Positions 10,996 to 22,835 of a DNA stretch of 64,000 nt are shown here, in pieces. The notes beneath the pieces were generated by a model. It was not told the DNA's origin, searched no databases, and saw only the letters and a program-made list of their open reading frames with translations. Source of the stretch: Microbotryum silenes-acaulis (Eukaryota > Basidiomycota > Microbotryomycetes > Microbotryales > Microbotryaceae); the NCBI GenBank assembly GCA_003665825.1, contig QPFY01000003.1, forward strand, positions 1,426,001 through 1,490,000. Direction: 5' to 3'. Each line of letters begins with the position of its first letter. Within the stretch, counting starts at the first letter, position 1. The translations under genes were made by a program, and so were the position numbers.

Positions 10996-13900
10996 TCAGC
11001 GGGTTCCCGATATCACAGCACTTGTACCCATTTCTTCTGCTGAGGGCGGTACCGACCGTTCCGATCGCCATGTAGTGTCCACGAGCGGAGCGCGCAGCGA
11101 GTGGATCCACACGGGTGCTTCAGGTGATTCGACTTCTACCTCGATGTCGCTCGACTCGCCGTCCTCTTGGGGTCGCGGAGGGGTTTCCTTTGAAGATTCG
11201 GGTGACTTTAAAACATCTGAGGTCACTCCGCAGTGATCTGCAGCTTTGCGCTGTTCGAGCACCTCCGGACCTGAAATGCCGTCGTCTCTTGGAGTTGATC
11301 GCGGAGTGACGCCTGTTCTCCAAGAGGACCGAGGTCGAGGAGGGACCCACTGAGAGCTGATAGAGCCTTGCTCTGCCAATCCTTGAGACACTCTTAGGTT
11401 GCCACTCGAAATATGCCTCTTGCCTTGGGTCTGCGAACCGGTATCCACTGACTCGCTCTCGTCATCAACGTCACTCAGGCGCGTCAACCTCAGCTCGACG
11501 ACCTCCTCCTCCGAGTCGTCTTCACCATCACCCAACAAGCGCATCTCCTCGTCGCCATCTTCACCGTATGGGTATTTTCGATCCCAGCTATGCGGACCAC
11601 GTCGCACCGTCGGAACGTCTTCAATCGTTGACTTGTTCTCGAGCGTCAAGTCTGTCGCAGCAATGTGTTCGACTGGGTGATGACGGAAGCGACAGAATTC
11701 TTGGATGCTAAACCGCTCGGCCGGTGCGACGGAGTCTTCTAGTGTGGTGGAGCTCGTCGAGGTGCTCGTAGCCCCTGACTCTCGATTGTCATCCACAGAG
11801 GTGAAATGGGACCGCGGTGGTCGATTTGGCTGCGCACTCGTGCCGGTCGTTGCGGCCCACGGTAAGGAAGGAAGGTTCGACCACGGGGATCGAGGCCGGT
11901 CGAGAATGTTTGGCTCGCTGTCTTGGGACATCGTGGAAGTTTGTTGGCTACCAGTCGAGGTACCGAAGTTCTCGTCGGTAACCTTGTCGGGTGATGGTGT
12001 ATTCGTCGCCTGCTTGGGTAGCTTGCGTGCCGGCGATTTGGCATTTTCGATCATGTCAATAATGTCCAGATTCTCTCTCTGTCGCTTCCTCGGCGTATTC
12101 CGGTGCTTGGTGGTCGAAGCCTCAGCCTTCTTGGAAATCGAACCACTGCGCCGCCGACGTTCGAGCTCGTTGCGCACATGTCGGGAGACGCTGCGGTCCG
12201 CCGCTCGCTGAATCAAGGGTTGAGCTTTGGAGGACCCGACCCTCTTCGACTCCACTGTGGGCGAGTCTGAGGTCGTTGGGTTGCGAAGACAGGACTTTTG
12301 GTGGTCTTGAGGTGGTTTCAGTGCTGCGTGTCGTTAAAAACACCGAGCTAAAAACCAGGCGAAGAGTCTGGGACACGATTTGTGAAAGCCTTCCCACTCA
12401 CCTTTCTCCTTCATTTGCTGCTTGTCCCAGTCTATTGATTGCCGAGCCAGATAATCGCGAAGGTCCTTGGCCTTTCGAATGAGCTGAGTTGGGATCCTCC
12501 GCGTCAGCTCGGAGACTCCAGACTCGGAGTGCGGTCTCAGCGCACTCACGCCTGCGACTTGATTCAGGCTCTGATGAGTCTTTCTTCTCATCGCGATCAT
12601 CTCGTTTCCCAGATACGGATCGCGAGCGTTCGTGACCAGGGCCTTGGGGATGCGAGGCGGTAGCAATTCTTCGCCTAGTGGATCTTCAAGGGCTATCATC
12701 GCGGCTGGGACCGGGGGCCTCCGCTTGGGCGAGCAGTCCTGACCCTCGCTGTCGCTGAGGTCCGTTGCAGGCGGTGAAGTGGACGGATCTTCGCCGGTCT
12801 CGTCGGGTTCGTTCTTGCTCGTCACTCCACTGCCATGTGGTCCGAGGAGGACGTTGCGTCTCTTGATGGTCACCTTGGTGATGTCGATATCGCTCGTGAT
12901 GAGCCGAGTGATCTCCCACGATGGGATGTTGCGAGCCCACGTCCATGGCCCGACCGAAGTGGTGCTGACGCGGGGATGAGGCACCCCGGGGGGCTTGCCC
13001 CATTCTTCCGATGTATGCCCACTGTCCTCCATCATTTGAGCGCGGCCGATTGTCTGCTCGCACCACAGACGCAACTCGAAATCGTCAAAACACTCGCGCA
13101 TGACGTTCTTGGATAGTTGCTCGTTAATGCGCCTCTCCTTGTGTGCCATGCGACGTTCGCGTCGACCCAGTTCAAAAGCAGTCGACGCCCCAAAGTCGTC
13201 GACCCCGCGCCATTCTTCTTCAGCCAGCTGGTCGATGATTTCCACTCCGCCGGGGTCTTCGTGATCGTCTGATTCCGACTCTGACTCGCTGGTATCGTCA
13301 CTTCCCGCATCAAAAGTCTGACCGTCATCGTTGAGCAGAGCGAGAATATTCCAAGCAACCTCGCCGGCCCGGACAATGGCGCGAGCTCGAGCGGCCTTGG
13401 CGGCGTTCGAAGTGGCCCACACGCAGTATGTGGGGGCATCAAGTCGTTCCTTAATCGCAGGCGCGAGCACCCGGGAAAACAGATCGAGCATGGTGGTGCG
13501 AATCGTCTTTAAGATCGCGAGCAGTGGGACGTGCACTCCGACCGCCCCTTCGGCCTCCGGAACCCCTGACTTGACCTTGCGGACCGCTTCTCCCCAGGCG
13601 GACCGCAGGTGCTCACGTTGAGTCTCCGACGGGTTTTCCTCCTGTAATGTCGAGGCCGAACGCGGGGAGAAGATTCCGGTGAGGGGCATCACAGCAGTGG
13701 GCTCCGTCGGGTCTGACAAAGTTTGCTCTCCGTCGCGATCATCGTCGCCACGAGGCGAGCTACTACCGGACACCGACCCGCTCGGCACACCGATGGACGC
13801 ATCTGGTTCCCACTGAGGTAAAGGCGCGACAGTAGCATTGCCAGCCATGGTAACGATGTGCTCGAGATCGTCGTCGGCCACGTAGTGTGTCCCAGACATG

Positions 13901-14526
13901 ACGAATTTTTCGTAGGCGGTGCCGAGTTGGCTACAAAGGTTTCGCAGCGGCTGGGTTGTCGATGGGTCGGTGAGGGGACAGGTAGTATTTATGGTCGATG
14001 ATGAGGGTGGAGAGGGCAAGCACCATGATTCCCGCGACGATGACGACAACGACGAAAGAGGCGCCGAGCAAGAATCACGTGACTCACTAGACTCGTTGGC
14101 TGGCACCAGCAAAGTTGCTGCGGCTCGCTCATGAATGGACGTGTCTTGGATCTGCTCGGCTTGCTCCGCGTTGTCCTTACGTGTGTCACGAGCATTGAAT
14201 AGCTGCAATGAGGCCTGGGTAGAGAGGGGTGAAGCGGCTGCAGCGATCGGCCACCGCTCGACGGATCCATCGACGAAGGCGACGACAAGCACGTCATCCT
14301 CGAGGTTCCATGTGACTTGCTCAACCGCCAAAGAAAGCCACGATGCGCGATCGATGCATTGGTGAGTCGGTAGAGCTATGCCGTGGGTGTTGAGCGTCGT
14401 CCGCGTGCGGGTCCAGTTCGCGGGTTGCTTCAGACCCCTAGGGAATGAAGGTGGAGTGGGGACGGCATGGGTTTGAAGAGAAGCGGGAATGACACACCCC
14501 GAGGGTGGAATGAGCTGAAGTAGCAT
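10996..14526 (-). CDS. Large disordered protein, unknown function
   Basis: Two exons, 14526-12402 and 12323-10996, total 3,453 nt and 1,150 residues; the GTGAGT donor and CAG acceptor restore the frame. I placed the start at the ATG at 14526 (MLLQLIPPSG). The first about 100 residues look folded, with ASWLSLAVEQVTWNLEDDVLVV and AFVDGSVERWPI resembling one beta-propeller blade. A middle helical part contains TILDLF/AWNILALLNDDG-like segments and MAHKERRINEQLSKNVMREC. The rest is acidic or basic low-complexity sequence, including PRKRQREN, a possible nuclear localisation signal. I do not recognise the family; a nuclear role is only inference. The gene may have further 5' exons (see 14700-15188). 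Confidence 0.6.
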
Positions 14527-14699
14527 GATGGGTCGCAGAAAGGGAAATGGGTTGCGCTCGCGCTGTCGGCCCGAGGTGAGGCGCGACAAGGAGCGTGCAC
14601 TTCGTAGGGGCCCGTCGCGATGTCAAATTCGCAAGTCAAAAAAAGGAAGCGGCAAGGTATGTCAGTCGTGGTCAAAATGCGGAAGCTGCCCATTGTCCT

Positions 14700-15188
14700 T
14701 GAAACGAGGGAGAACATCTCCATGAATCCTCGAGCTGTCAAGAAATAGGAGACGCCGGTCCAGCCGGGATGGTTGTGAAGTTACAGCCGATGCCTGCCTT
14801 GAAGAAGACGCGGTCGGACATCGACACGAGTGGCTCACGACCAAACTCACCGTGGGATTCAATTTGGTAATTCAGACCCGTCGCGTGCCGATGCGTCAAT
14901 TGGTCCCGTCGCACATCGAGCAACGAGCGGTACCGAGCGGTCGCTCGCGGTTGTTACGAGAGTCAGCTCCGTGTCGAGCGCGATCGACGGACCCGCGACC
15001 TTCGAGTAGTCGACGGTCGGGTTGCGACGACGAGCTTCGAGCAACAGAGCTCTGGAAGAGACGAAGCCAATGTGTAGTAGGTGCAGTCGAGATAGAGAGC
15101 TTGGTGTGGTCCAGTCGTAGGCACTAGGTAGCTCAGTCGACCGTGCAGGAGCCTGAGGACGAGCTGGCTCGTTCGTTGATGGAGACAC
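14700..15188 (-). other. Possible coding exons upstream of the unknown gene
   Basis: Minus-strand frames show protein-like stretches: ALLLEARRRNPTVDYSK and GPSIALDTELTLVTTA (about 15065-14960), preceded by a good pyrimidine-tract CAG acceptor, then NYQIESHGEFGREPLVS and SMSDRVFFKAGIGCNF (about 14870-14780). No ATG begins the frames. They may be 5' exons of the 10996-14526 gene or the remains of another gene cut by the adjacent transposon. I could not join them confidently. Confidence 0.25.
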
Positions 15189-15776
15189 GAAACTGATCAG
15201 GGAGCTCGCGCCTGCCAGCCTCTGCCAGCGCCTGCCTGCGCCTGCTCGCGCTAGTCTTCGCAGGTCCTCGCTTGTCTCGCGAGTGCTCGCGCTTGTCTGG
15301 CGCTCAGTCGCGAAAGTTTATGGGCCGCCGTTTGGGCAACAAATGGATCTGCGCGCGCGGGGCTACTTGCGCATTACGATTCGTTTGTACGCGCGCCGAT
15401 GGGCCTTCACACGCTCGTCATTCACAGCTTTGCATCCCTTGGACGCACTTTTGGTCTCTCACGCCCTCTGAATCCGTCGAAGTTGCGCGCTTTCCAGGAA
15501 AAACATCTGTTTTTGGCGCTTATTGGCGGTCCACGCGCGTTTCGCTCGCTGTTAGGCTCGCTCGCCCCACCGTATCCGCGCACGGAGGGGGTATTACACG
15601 CGCTGCAGCGCGCTCAGGCGCGCGCAATCTACTCAATCTACGCGCTTTTTGGCATTTTTCCAAAAATAAAAATAAAATCTAAAAAATGATCTTGATTTAT
15701 TCAATTTTCATAGCTAAATTCCGTACCCCGCACTCCCCGCTTTTTACGATTTGCGCGCCTCGGAAGCTGCTTACGC

Positions 15777-15905
15777 GCGCACCTCGGGCAGACATAAAAA
15801 GTACGCCTCAACAGGCGCGAGCGCAGCGCCCTCCCACGCGCCTTCCAAGCCACAATCTCGGCGGGTTGCAACCTTGCTACCCCAGGTAGCAGATTAGGCC
15901 CAGGT
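15777..15905 (+). repeat. Left inner inverted repeat of the KDZ element
   Basis: Reverse complement of 21231-21361 with one or two mismatches; includes ACCTCGGGCAGACATAAAAA and GGTAGCAGATTAGGCCCAGG. Confidence 0.85.
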
Positions 15906-16340
15906 CAGGTATGCCCTCCTCGATGTCGAGTTGCCGAGACGTTCACTCCCACTACAACTCCATGGAAAACCTGGAAACAAAGGCGCAGTCGGCGAAAAAT
16001 AGTGTATTCGGATTTTTGGATATTTTTCGAGAGTTATTGTTGTCCTCTGCAAGCTGTACAGGCGCTCTACCTCGAACACGTGATTCGGCACGGGTCGCGC
16101 GGAACAATTGGGGCCGGGACTGGCCCGGACGTCGACGCGTCACGACTCCGGAGACGCTGGAGATGGCGGCGACGCGTCGCGCTCGCGCATACCGCCCATT
16201 CTTCTGCTTTGCCCAATCGCCCCCTACTACGTATACGAAGTAACGAACTATACAATGAGCATCCGTCACCTTGCGACAGTCTGAAACGAACGCCCACTTC
16301 GAAACACCGGATCAGTCATACTTCTGCTGCTCCTATCTCG

Positions 16341-17466
16341 ATGAGTCAATCCAATCAACTTAACCACCTCCCGAATCGCAGCCAACGTTTGGCGCTCCGG
16401 CGATGAACAGCAGTATGTTTGCCGCCGATCGACACGGGTGCACTGACTGGACTACCGGCTCACGATCACATCTGACACATAGGTTCATATGCTGCCTCTG
16501 GGTATGAGTCGCGCACCTCGCCTTGGACTCCCAACCAGTCCGCATATAACGACTATTCGGGTCCGTGGGTGGCCGTCGCGTCGATCGCGTACAGCATCGG
16601 TCTGTTCTGACGTTACACCGTCGTGCACCCGATTCAGCGTCCACTTCCGCTGGCGTAACGGCCATCTCGAATCCTGCGTCGTACAACTATCAATCGTCTC
16701 CGGGATCTGCTTCGTCTAACCAACCAGTTTACCGTCCCACGTTCCCCGATCCTGGACGCATCGATGGCCCGTATCTAGCTCCGCCAGCAAGCAACAATCT
16801 CGCAAGCATGGTCGAACAAGGAGGGAACAATCCTGACGGCACGGGTATTGTCTTTGACGCGGCAGGTTTGCCAAATACTGCACCTTCCGCTCGCGATCGC
16901 CAACAGTCGCGGGCCGCACAAGTTTCCCAAGACGAGGAGGGAGGCCGCGCATCAGGAGGGAGGGATGTATCAGCGAATATCTGCGCACAGCTTGGAACGC
17001 ACCCGTGGCCGACAAGAACGTTGAGAACAAATGCCAATGGTACAGCATCATCCTCAAGGAACTGTTCCGTGAGTACAAGAAGTGCAGCCTGCCTACTCTT
17101 CCATACACGGTGCCTAATTTTGACCCGGCTCGCTGTCTTCAGAGTCCGCGCTGCGCCGACGCTCCGTGCTGGACGGCGAGAAGATCCAATCGCCCAAGAC
17201 CGTCTATGACGTAAAGGCCCTCAGGGACAACGCCAGAATCATTGTTCAGCGCGGCGCGCTCCTTCGCAAAGCGGATTTCCGAAGCCCGAGTGGCAAGCTT
17301 AAGTTGTTGGATCCCATTGCTGCGTGCAGGCGAGCTGAGCTTCAGGCTGGAGGAAGAGGTAATCGGGTCAAGTGCAGGCCAGGAAATGGCCGACGGCGAT
17401 GAAGGCGGCGACAGCGATGCTGACCGGCGGACTCGGAACACGAGCTCCGACGAGGACAGCGAGTGA
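16341..17466 (+). pseudogene. Second gene inside the KDZ element, frame broken
   Basis: Plus-strand exon-like pieces. From about 16485 the frame reads SYAASGYESRTSPWTP; a GTCCGT donor near 16551 and a CAG acceptor near 16622 join it to a Ser/Pro/Tyr-rich segment (ISNPASYNYQSSPGSASSN) running past DGTGIVFDAAGLP. Near 16950 the protein-like frame shifts without a plausible intron to SEYLRTAWNAPVADKN and WYSIILKELF. A GTGAGT donor (about 17070) and CAG acceptor (about 17142) then continue to SVLDGEKIQSPKTVYDVK and ALLRKADFRSPSGKLKLLDP, and an acidic tail ends at 17466. No family recognised. Its position suggests an accessory gene of the transposon, or a captured host gene. The ATG at 16341 is a guess. 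Confidence 0.35.
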
Positions 17467-18563
17467 GGTGACGATGGTCGAGCTCTCAGCGCCAGCCAGA
17501 CTCGTCGACGCGCATGCGGTGCGGAGATCTTGGCTGTTGAAGGGCCAGAACTCGTTGGACAACACAGGCCACCACAATAGTTATTTCATAGTTATGCTTC
17601 ATATGCATCCGGCTCTTGGTGACTAGAGGCGGAGAGGGCGATTGTTCGTTGCCCTTCGTGCCTCCCTGGGCCGCTCGAGACCGCCGACCTCTCCTTGTTG
17701 ACGTGGGATGTGCCAGTGACGTAATCCTGCTCACAAACATTATCCTTCTTGTTCTGGGTTGTTTTCGAAGTATTATGTAGAGTTGAATTGCCCAGTGAGA
17801 TTGGAGTGCTCCGGAGCGTCTGCTTTCCGGAAGTGACTCTTTGAGCAAAGAATGAATGAACAGAATTCGCAACGCGCTTCCACTAATTGCAGTGTATGTT
17901 AGCATCTTTTTATTATCTATTAGCACTAAAGTGAACGGGCAAGGGTTGCATCTGGCCGGGCTCGGTCTTCGCCAAAGTGCCAATCAGAGCTGTTGGGCCA
18001 CGGTGACGACCCCCGGCCGGCTGACTTCAAGCGGCGCGCGCTCCCAGAAGAAGGCGAACTGATTTGAGCCCCTGAACGCGCAAGCGGAGCGGAACACGTA
18101 GGTAATCAGTCGTAAGTAGCGAAGTAGCGACAAAGTACGTGCTTGATGAGAGGTGGGTCGAACTCGATAGTAGGTTCGGTGAAAACATGGAAGGCTTAGG
18201 CTTGTAACAGGCTCTTGGAGCAAAAACCTCAATTGACTCCGAGACATGATCGATGGCCGCTCATACCTACCTTTTACTTGATAAACATTCCCTCTCATCA
18301 ATGAGGTAGGCCGCCAATCCTCAGGCCACATGGGGAGTGCTCAAAGCAGAGAGAATTCTTGCATTCGCCGCACTAAAATGAATTGTCAGCACTTCTGCCC
18401 CCGTCGAGCATAGACTAGACTTGATCTTGAGATCTTGACACCAAGCTCTTCTTAAAACAGGCGCAAGTCTCAGTAGCAGGGATCGAGATCGGTGCAAAGG
18501 ATCTTTGGCCGCGCCATGGCAGGAAGTCGAATCCTTCGAGCGGGAATCCTCAGAGAGAGAGAG
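17467..18563. other. Interior of the KDZ element, no gene
   Basis: AT-richer, non-repetitive sequence between the accessory gene and the 182-bp duplication. Frames are short and show no family resemblance. Confidence 0.4.
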
Positions 18564-18940
18564 CCGCCGAGCCATCTTGTTCGGAAGAAGGGCTTGCACG
18601 CACATGCCAACTTTGCTATTCAACCCTGTCCGAGGGTAGGAGATACATTCTCTATATTGATCAAACCCACTCACCCATTTTCACGTGGTAGACATTCTAG
18701 GTACTCGAGCAGTTGCATGCGCTTTGATTGAAAAGTCACCCGGCACTGGTAAGGGAAACCGCCGAGCCATCTTGTTCGGAAGAAGGGCTTGCACGCACAC
18801 GCCAACTTTGCTATTCAACCCTGTCCGAGGGTAGGAGATACATTATCTATATTGATCAAACCCACTCACCCATTTTCACGTGGTAGACATTCTAGGTACT
18901 CGAGCAGTTGCATGCGCTTTGATTGAAAAGTCACCCGGCA
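18564..18940. repeat. Direct duplication of 182 bp
   Basis: 18564-18745 and 18759-18940 are the same 182 bp with only a few substitutions, separated by 13 bp. The last 12 bases of the second copy (AGTCACCCGGCA) are immediately repeated at 18941-18952. Confidence 0.9.
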
Positions 18941-19215
18941 AGTCACCCGGCAGGAGTAAGGCAGGCGCAGCCCAGGGATTAGGTCTGACAATATTTCTCT
19001 CTATGAGACGGTGATATCACTCTCACCCACCGCAATTGAGACAACTTTAGTTTGCAAACACCATGTCCATTGTTTCAACATTAAGTTGCTCCACTAATTC
19101 ATCTAAATCAGAAGCTGGTCTAAACGCCCGAGAAGTATTCGTCTTCCTGACCAGCAAAGTCATCGCCGTAGCTTTCATCCGAAGAGCTGCCCATCTCACC
19201 GTCCTGCTCGAGGAG

Positions 19216-21091
19216 TTATGCGGAGAAAGGCCCCACCTCCTTTGCGAGTTGAGCCTCGTCGCTCATATCCATCTGCGCCTGAATGACCCGCACTTGCTGA
19301 ACGTCACGGGCCAGCGGTGGAGGCCGCGCCGAATCGTCGAGGCCAGATGTCTCCATAGGACCGCGTGTTCCCGATCGATTATGTGCAGGTAGCTGGTGAT
19401 GTTTCGCCTTCTTGACACTTCTTCCCGTCGCGTTCAATCGTTGATGTAAACCACGAAATTCTGACAGTGCAAGAGGCATGGGCTCGGAATCGCCCTCTGA
19501 CTGCCCGCGAGTGTCGAGCCAAACATCGAAGAAATGGTCGTTCTGGGACCAAGAACATTCGCGCAGCTGAAGAGGCTCCATCCGGCGATCCAGTATAACG
19601 AGCGCGCGGTCTCGGATCTCTTCAACATCTTCAGTGCCGAATATGAACTTGGCATCAGCTGGGTCGATCGATTCAGGAAGGGTATCTGTTGGGATGGTTT
19701 GAAAGATGTCAGGGCGACATAAGAGGTGATATGGAGCACGCTGTATCGAAAACTTACCCGACACGTTAGTCCAAAGTGTTTGGCAACTAGTGATACGAGT
19801 CTTTTCATCTTCGATCCAGGCCAAAGCTTGCCGCACCTCGGCGCCAATCCGCGCTTTCTCCTCACCGACTCGATCCTTCGGAATGAGCGACCGTAGCCCG
19901 CTCCACAATCGCTCACAGCCCTCTCCATCGAAGTTTGGAATGAGGCGGGGGTTCAACTCGACTTGGCAGGACCAGATATGGGCGTATGCATGGAAGACGC
20001 TCGTGGCGAACTCCAGTCGCTTGAAAAGCTTTGGCAGGAGCTGCCTCTGGTGACAAATGATAGGAAAGTATAGGCGCATTTACTACTCGTGACGAGGTTG
20101 AGCCAGCTCCGTCGTCGGCAGCCTTCCACGACTCTGTGCACGCCTACGAGGGTGGGTGGGTGTAGAGGTAAGCGATCCCATTAAGGCAAATGCAGCGGCA
20201 TTACTCACCTTTTTGGTCGGCCGCACCGAAGCTTCCACCTCGGCCTTCATCGCCTGAACCTCTTCCTCAGCCAAGATATTGTCCGGAACGATTCCTTGGA
20301 CGTCGTGCTTCGAGTTTTTCTCACGCGTTTGCTGAAAGTTGCCGTCGTATGCAAGCACGCAATCCAATGTGACGTCGTGACAAGGTTGATTAAGTCACGT
20401 TGGCCCGAAGCACGCGGGTCACTTGTTTGAACGAATCGACGGTGCCTACGAGAAGGTCCCCGCTGTCCTTCTCGCATGTTTCGAGAGCGCGGTACTCGTC
20501 GATCGCGTTGCTTCCGAAGGTCTTTGTCCTGCATGCGCGGAAGGCAGGCTTTAAGCATGTGCCCCTGAAACGATGGCGGCGTCCAAACTCACCCAAGGAT
20601 GTCCCGTATAGTGACCCCGACCCCACCCACAACGGGGGTAATACTCTTTGAGGCCGTCCGCATAGCCGGTGAGAGCGCGGGGGCTGACCTTCCAGCTCGC
20701 GTGGGCCTGCTCGACTAGTCGAAATGAGAAGGCGGTCATCGGCATTAAAGCGGTCGAAGAGATGAACCCTAGTTGGGCCAAGCGTTCGACGTCCGTAGCA
20801 CACCGCGACTCGGAGGCACAGAAGGTGACCTGCAATTTGTAGACCGACGGTTTGGACTTGTATCTTCTCTTCGGCCGCATGGCGACGCCGAGTCAGGTGC
20901 ATGAGCAAGAGGACGAACGCGAGCCGTGGGGCCTGTACAGTCGATGGCGACGCTACAATGAGCTGTAGCGGAAGCAACGAGCTGAGGCGGCAAGTCAAGT
21001 GGAAGGTCCCTCGCGTGGCCGACTGCCGCCAACGCGTGTGCTCGGACCCTTCGATCTCGAAACCGAAATCCCGCGCGACCGCTTCGGACAT
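19216..21091 (-). pseudogene. KDZ transposase, frameshifted and internally deleted
   Basis: Minus-strand frame from the ATG at 21091. The N-terminal CxC-type region reads VQTVGLQIAGHLLCLRVAVC, then slips frame near 20797 and continues as ATDVERLAQLGFISS and MTAFSFRLVEQAHASWKVS. Next come AIDEYRALETCEKDSGDLL and AYDGNFQQTREKN (about 20340), the DGNFQ catalytic block. After a donor-like GTGAGT near 20200 the frame resumes only at RLEFATSVFHAYAHIWSCQ (about 20000) and PNFDGEGCERLWSGLRSLI, the HAYGH and DGEGxERxWS blocks of KDZ transposases. The expected block between them (a CRHD motif and an aspartate strand, some 80-100 residues by family comparison from memory) is absent. The enzyme should be inactive. 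The C-terminal end near 19216 is approximate. Confidence 0.75.
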
Positions 21092-21230
21092 GTGACTCTG
21101 ACGGCACCCGAAAGATGCAAGAAAAAGATGAAGGAAGGAATGTATCTACTACGCACTTTCCTTATCAATCTAGCAGCTGTGAGAGTGTTGTGTGTACACA
21201 GAATCGACTCGAAGCAGAGAGTTGGGCGCA

Positions 21231-21361
21231 ACCTGGGCCTAATCTGCTACCTGGAGTAGCAAGGTTGCAACCCGCCGAGATTGTGGCTTGGAAGGCGCGT
21301 GGGAGGGCGCTGCGCTCGCGCCTGTTGAGGCGTACTTTTTATGTCTGCCCGAGGTGTACGC
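21231..21361 (-). repeat. Right inner inverted repeat of the KDZ element
   Basis: Mirror copy of 15777-15905. From here to 22650 the right arm holds about 1.3 kb with no credible gene; the open frames are Arg/Ala-rich shadows. Confidence 0.85.
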
Positions 21362-22835
21362 GCGCTCCCAAACAGTTCTCACGCTCGCAGAATCGCAGAT
21401 GCGCGCGACCGGAAACGCTCACACGCTCGCGGCTTTTTCTACTTGCGCGGGAACCGACACCACTCGGAGGAGGTTTGCCTTTTTACTCCGGGGTGTGGAA
21501 CTCATTTTCATGGCAGGAGGGCGTTTGCTCCGATTGCTAAGTCTTGATGTACTTGCAAATAGTGACATTGCTATGGTGTATTGGGTTGGTGGTGTGGCTG
21601 TTGAAAGCGTTCGAGGTTCAGGGCTGGGCACTCAGGCTCCATTGAGTCCCAGAGAACTAGTAGGGCTCGTTCCAGAGATTTTTTTGTCGGGGTGGCCCGA
21701 CAAATCCTGCGTTGGTGCTCCCGGCCAAGAGTCTTGGTATGCAGCAGCAGAATCGTATATCAAACATCAGCACTGGCAGTCTGATCTAGCCTGAATCAGG
21801 AGGGCTCAAAGAGCTCCCAGCTTGCAACGTAGTCGTACTACTACCTGCACCCTTGGCGGCCAACTCCCTCTCCCAAGTCGGGATGATGCCATCTAACTTT
21901 CTCATGATGGCAAGTGAAAGGCTGTTGAGTGAATTAGAGTCGTTATGAAAGCGAGGAATAATTGGACAAGTTTGACGTGGGGGCGTATGACGGTCCTCGC
22001 GGCAGGAGAGAGGTCTAGGCTGAGACTAGACTTTCGGGGACGAGGTGCGAGGGAGTTCTCGAGGGAGGATCAGGTTAGGACTGTGAAGCAACTGAAGCAG
22101 GACTTGAACTGTAGGGTTTCTCGAGAAGGGTAAGGAGTGTGATTGCAAAGGAGTGTGGTAGGAGTATGAGTATGAGGATGTATTGTAGTATATGAGTTGT
22201 TGCTTGCAGGAAGCAAAGGAGAAACTATCAGATGGCCGGCTTTTATAGTAAAAGCCATGGAATGTTATGGAAGGTTTTCTACAAGCGAGATATCACGATG
22301 CCCGATGTCCGGGTTGCCAGATGGAAGGTTGAGGAACGAGGTGGAGTCTTATGGAACGAAGACGACTCTCGGGTTTCGGCGTGCTGTCTCAAAGAGGAAG
22401 GTGAGGACAGGACCGGCGTTAGTCGCGCTTGATCTTCGAGCCGGACCGGAGTTGGGCTTCGGCTCACCAAGACCGTTACAGGGCGGCGAGTGTGTGAAGA
22501 AGGCGGCCGCGCGCGCTGCCAGGCTGGAGTCGCGCATGAATGCATGAACGACCGGAGACAAGGCTAGACGAGTCGCGGGCGCGCAGAAGCGTTCGGCGGC
22601 GCGCGCATATCCATATTTCTCAGCGCGCGGAGGCGACGCGCGCGCAAACCCATTTGTTGCCCAAACGGCGGCCCATAAAAGTGTGCAAGCTGCACCTGCG
22701 CGCGTCTGCGCTGACCTGGGTGACAGGCGCGGACAGGCGCTGACAAATGCTGACGTAAAGTCGGCAGAAGCTGGCAGAAGGCGCCGTGGAGGTTTGCTCC
22801 TCGACCACTCATCACAAAACAATCCATCAACCGAT

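Larger units (their letters stand above)
15300..22700. mobile_element. Decayed KDZ-type DNA transposon with nested inverted repeats
   Basis: About 7.4 kb between matching inverted segments. Outer pair: 30 bp at 15317-15346 and 22650-22679, containing GGGCCGCCGTTTGGGC on the plus strand at left. Inner pair: about 130 bp at 15777-15905 and 21231-21361, nearly identical in inverted orientation. Inside are a broken KDZ transposase on the minus strand and a second gene on the plus strand. The arms differ in length (430 bp against 1.3 kb between inner and outer repeats), so one arm has gained or lost DNA. Outer ends and target duplications could not be fixed. KDZ assignment rests on the transposase motifs described separately. 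Confidence 0.65.

Noticed and set aside
21288..21794. 168-codon plus-strand frame in the KDZ right arm
   Set aside because: It overlaps the inner inverted repeat and is not preserved in the left arm; likely a chance frame in GC-rich DNA.
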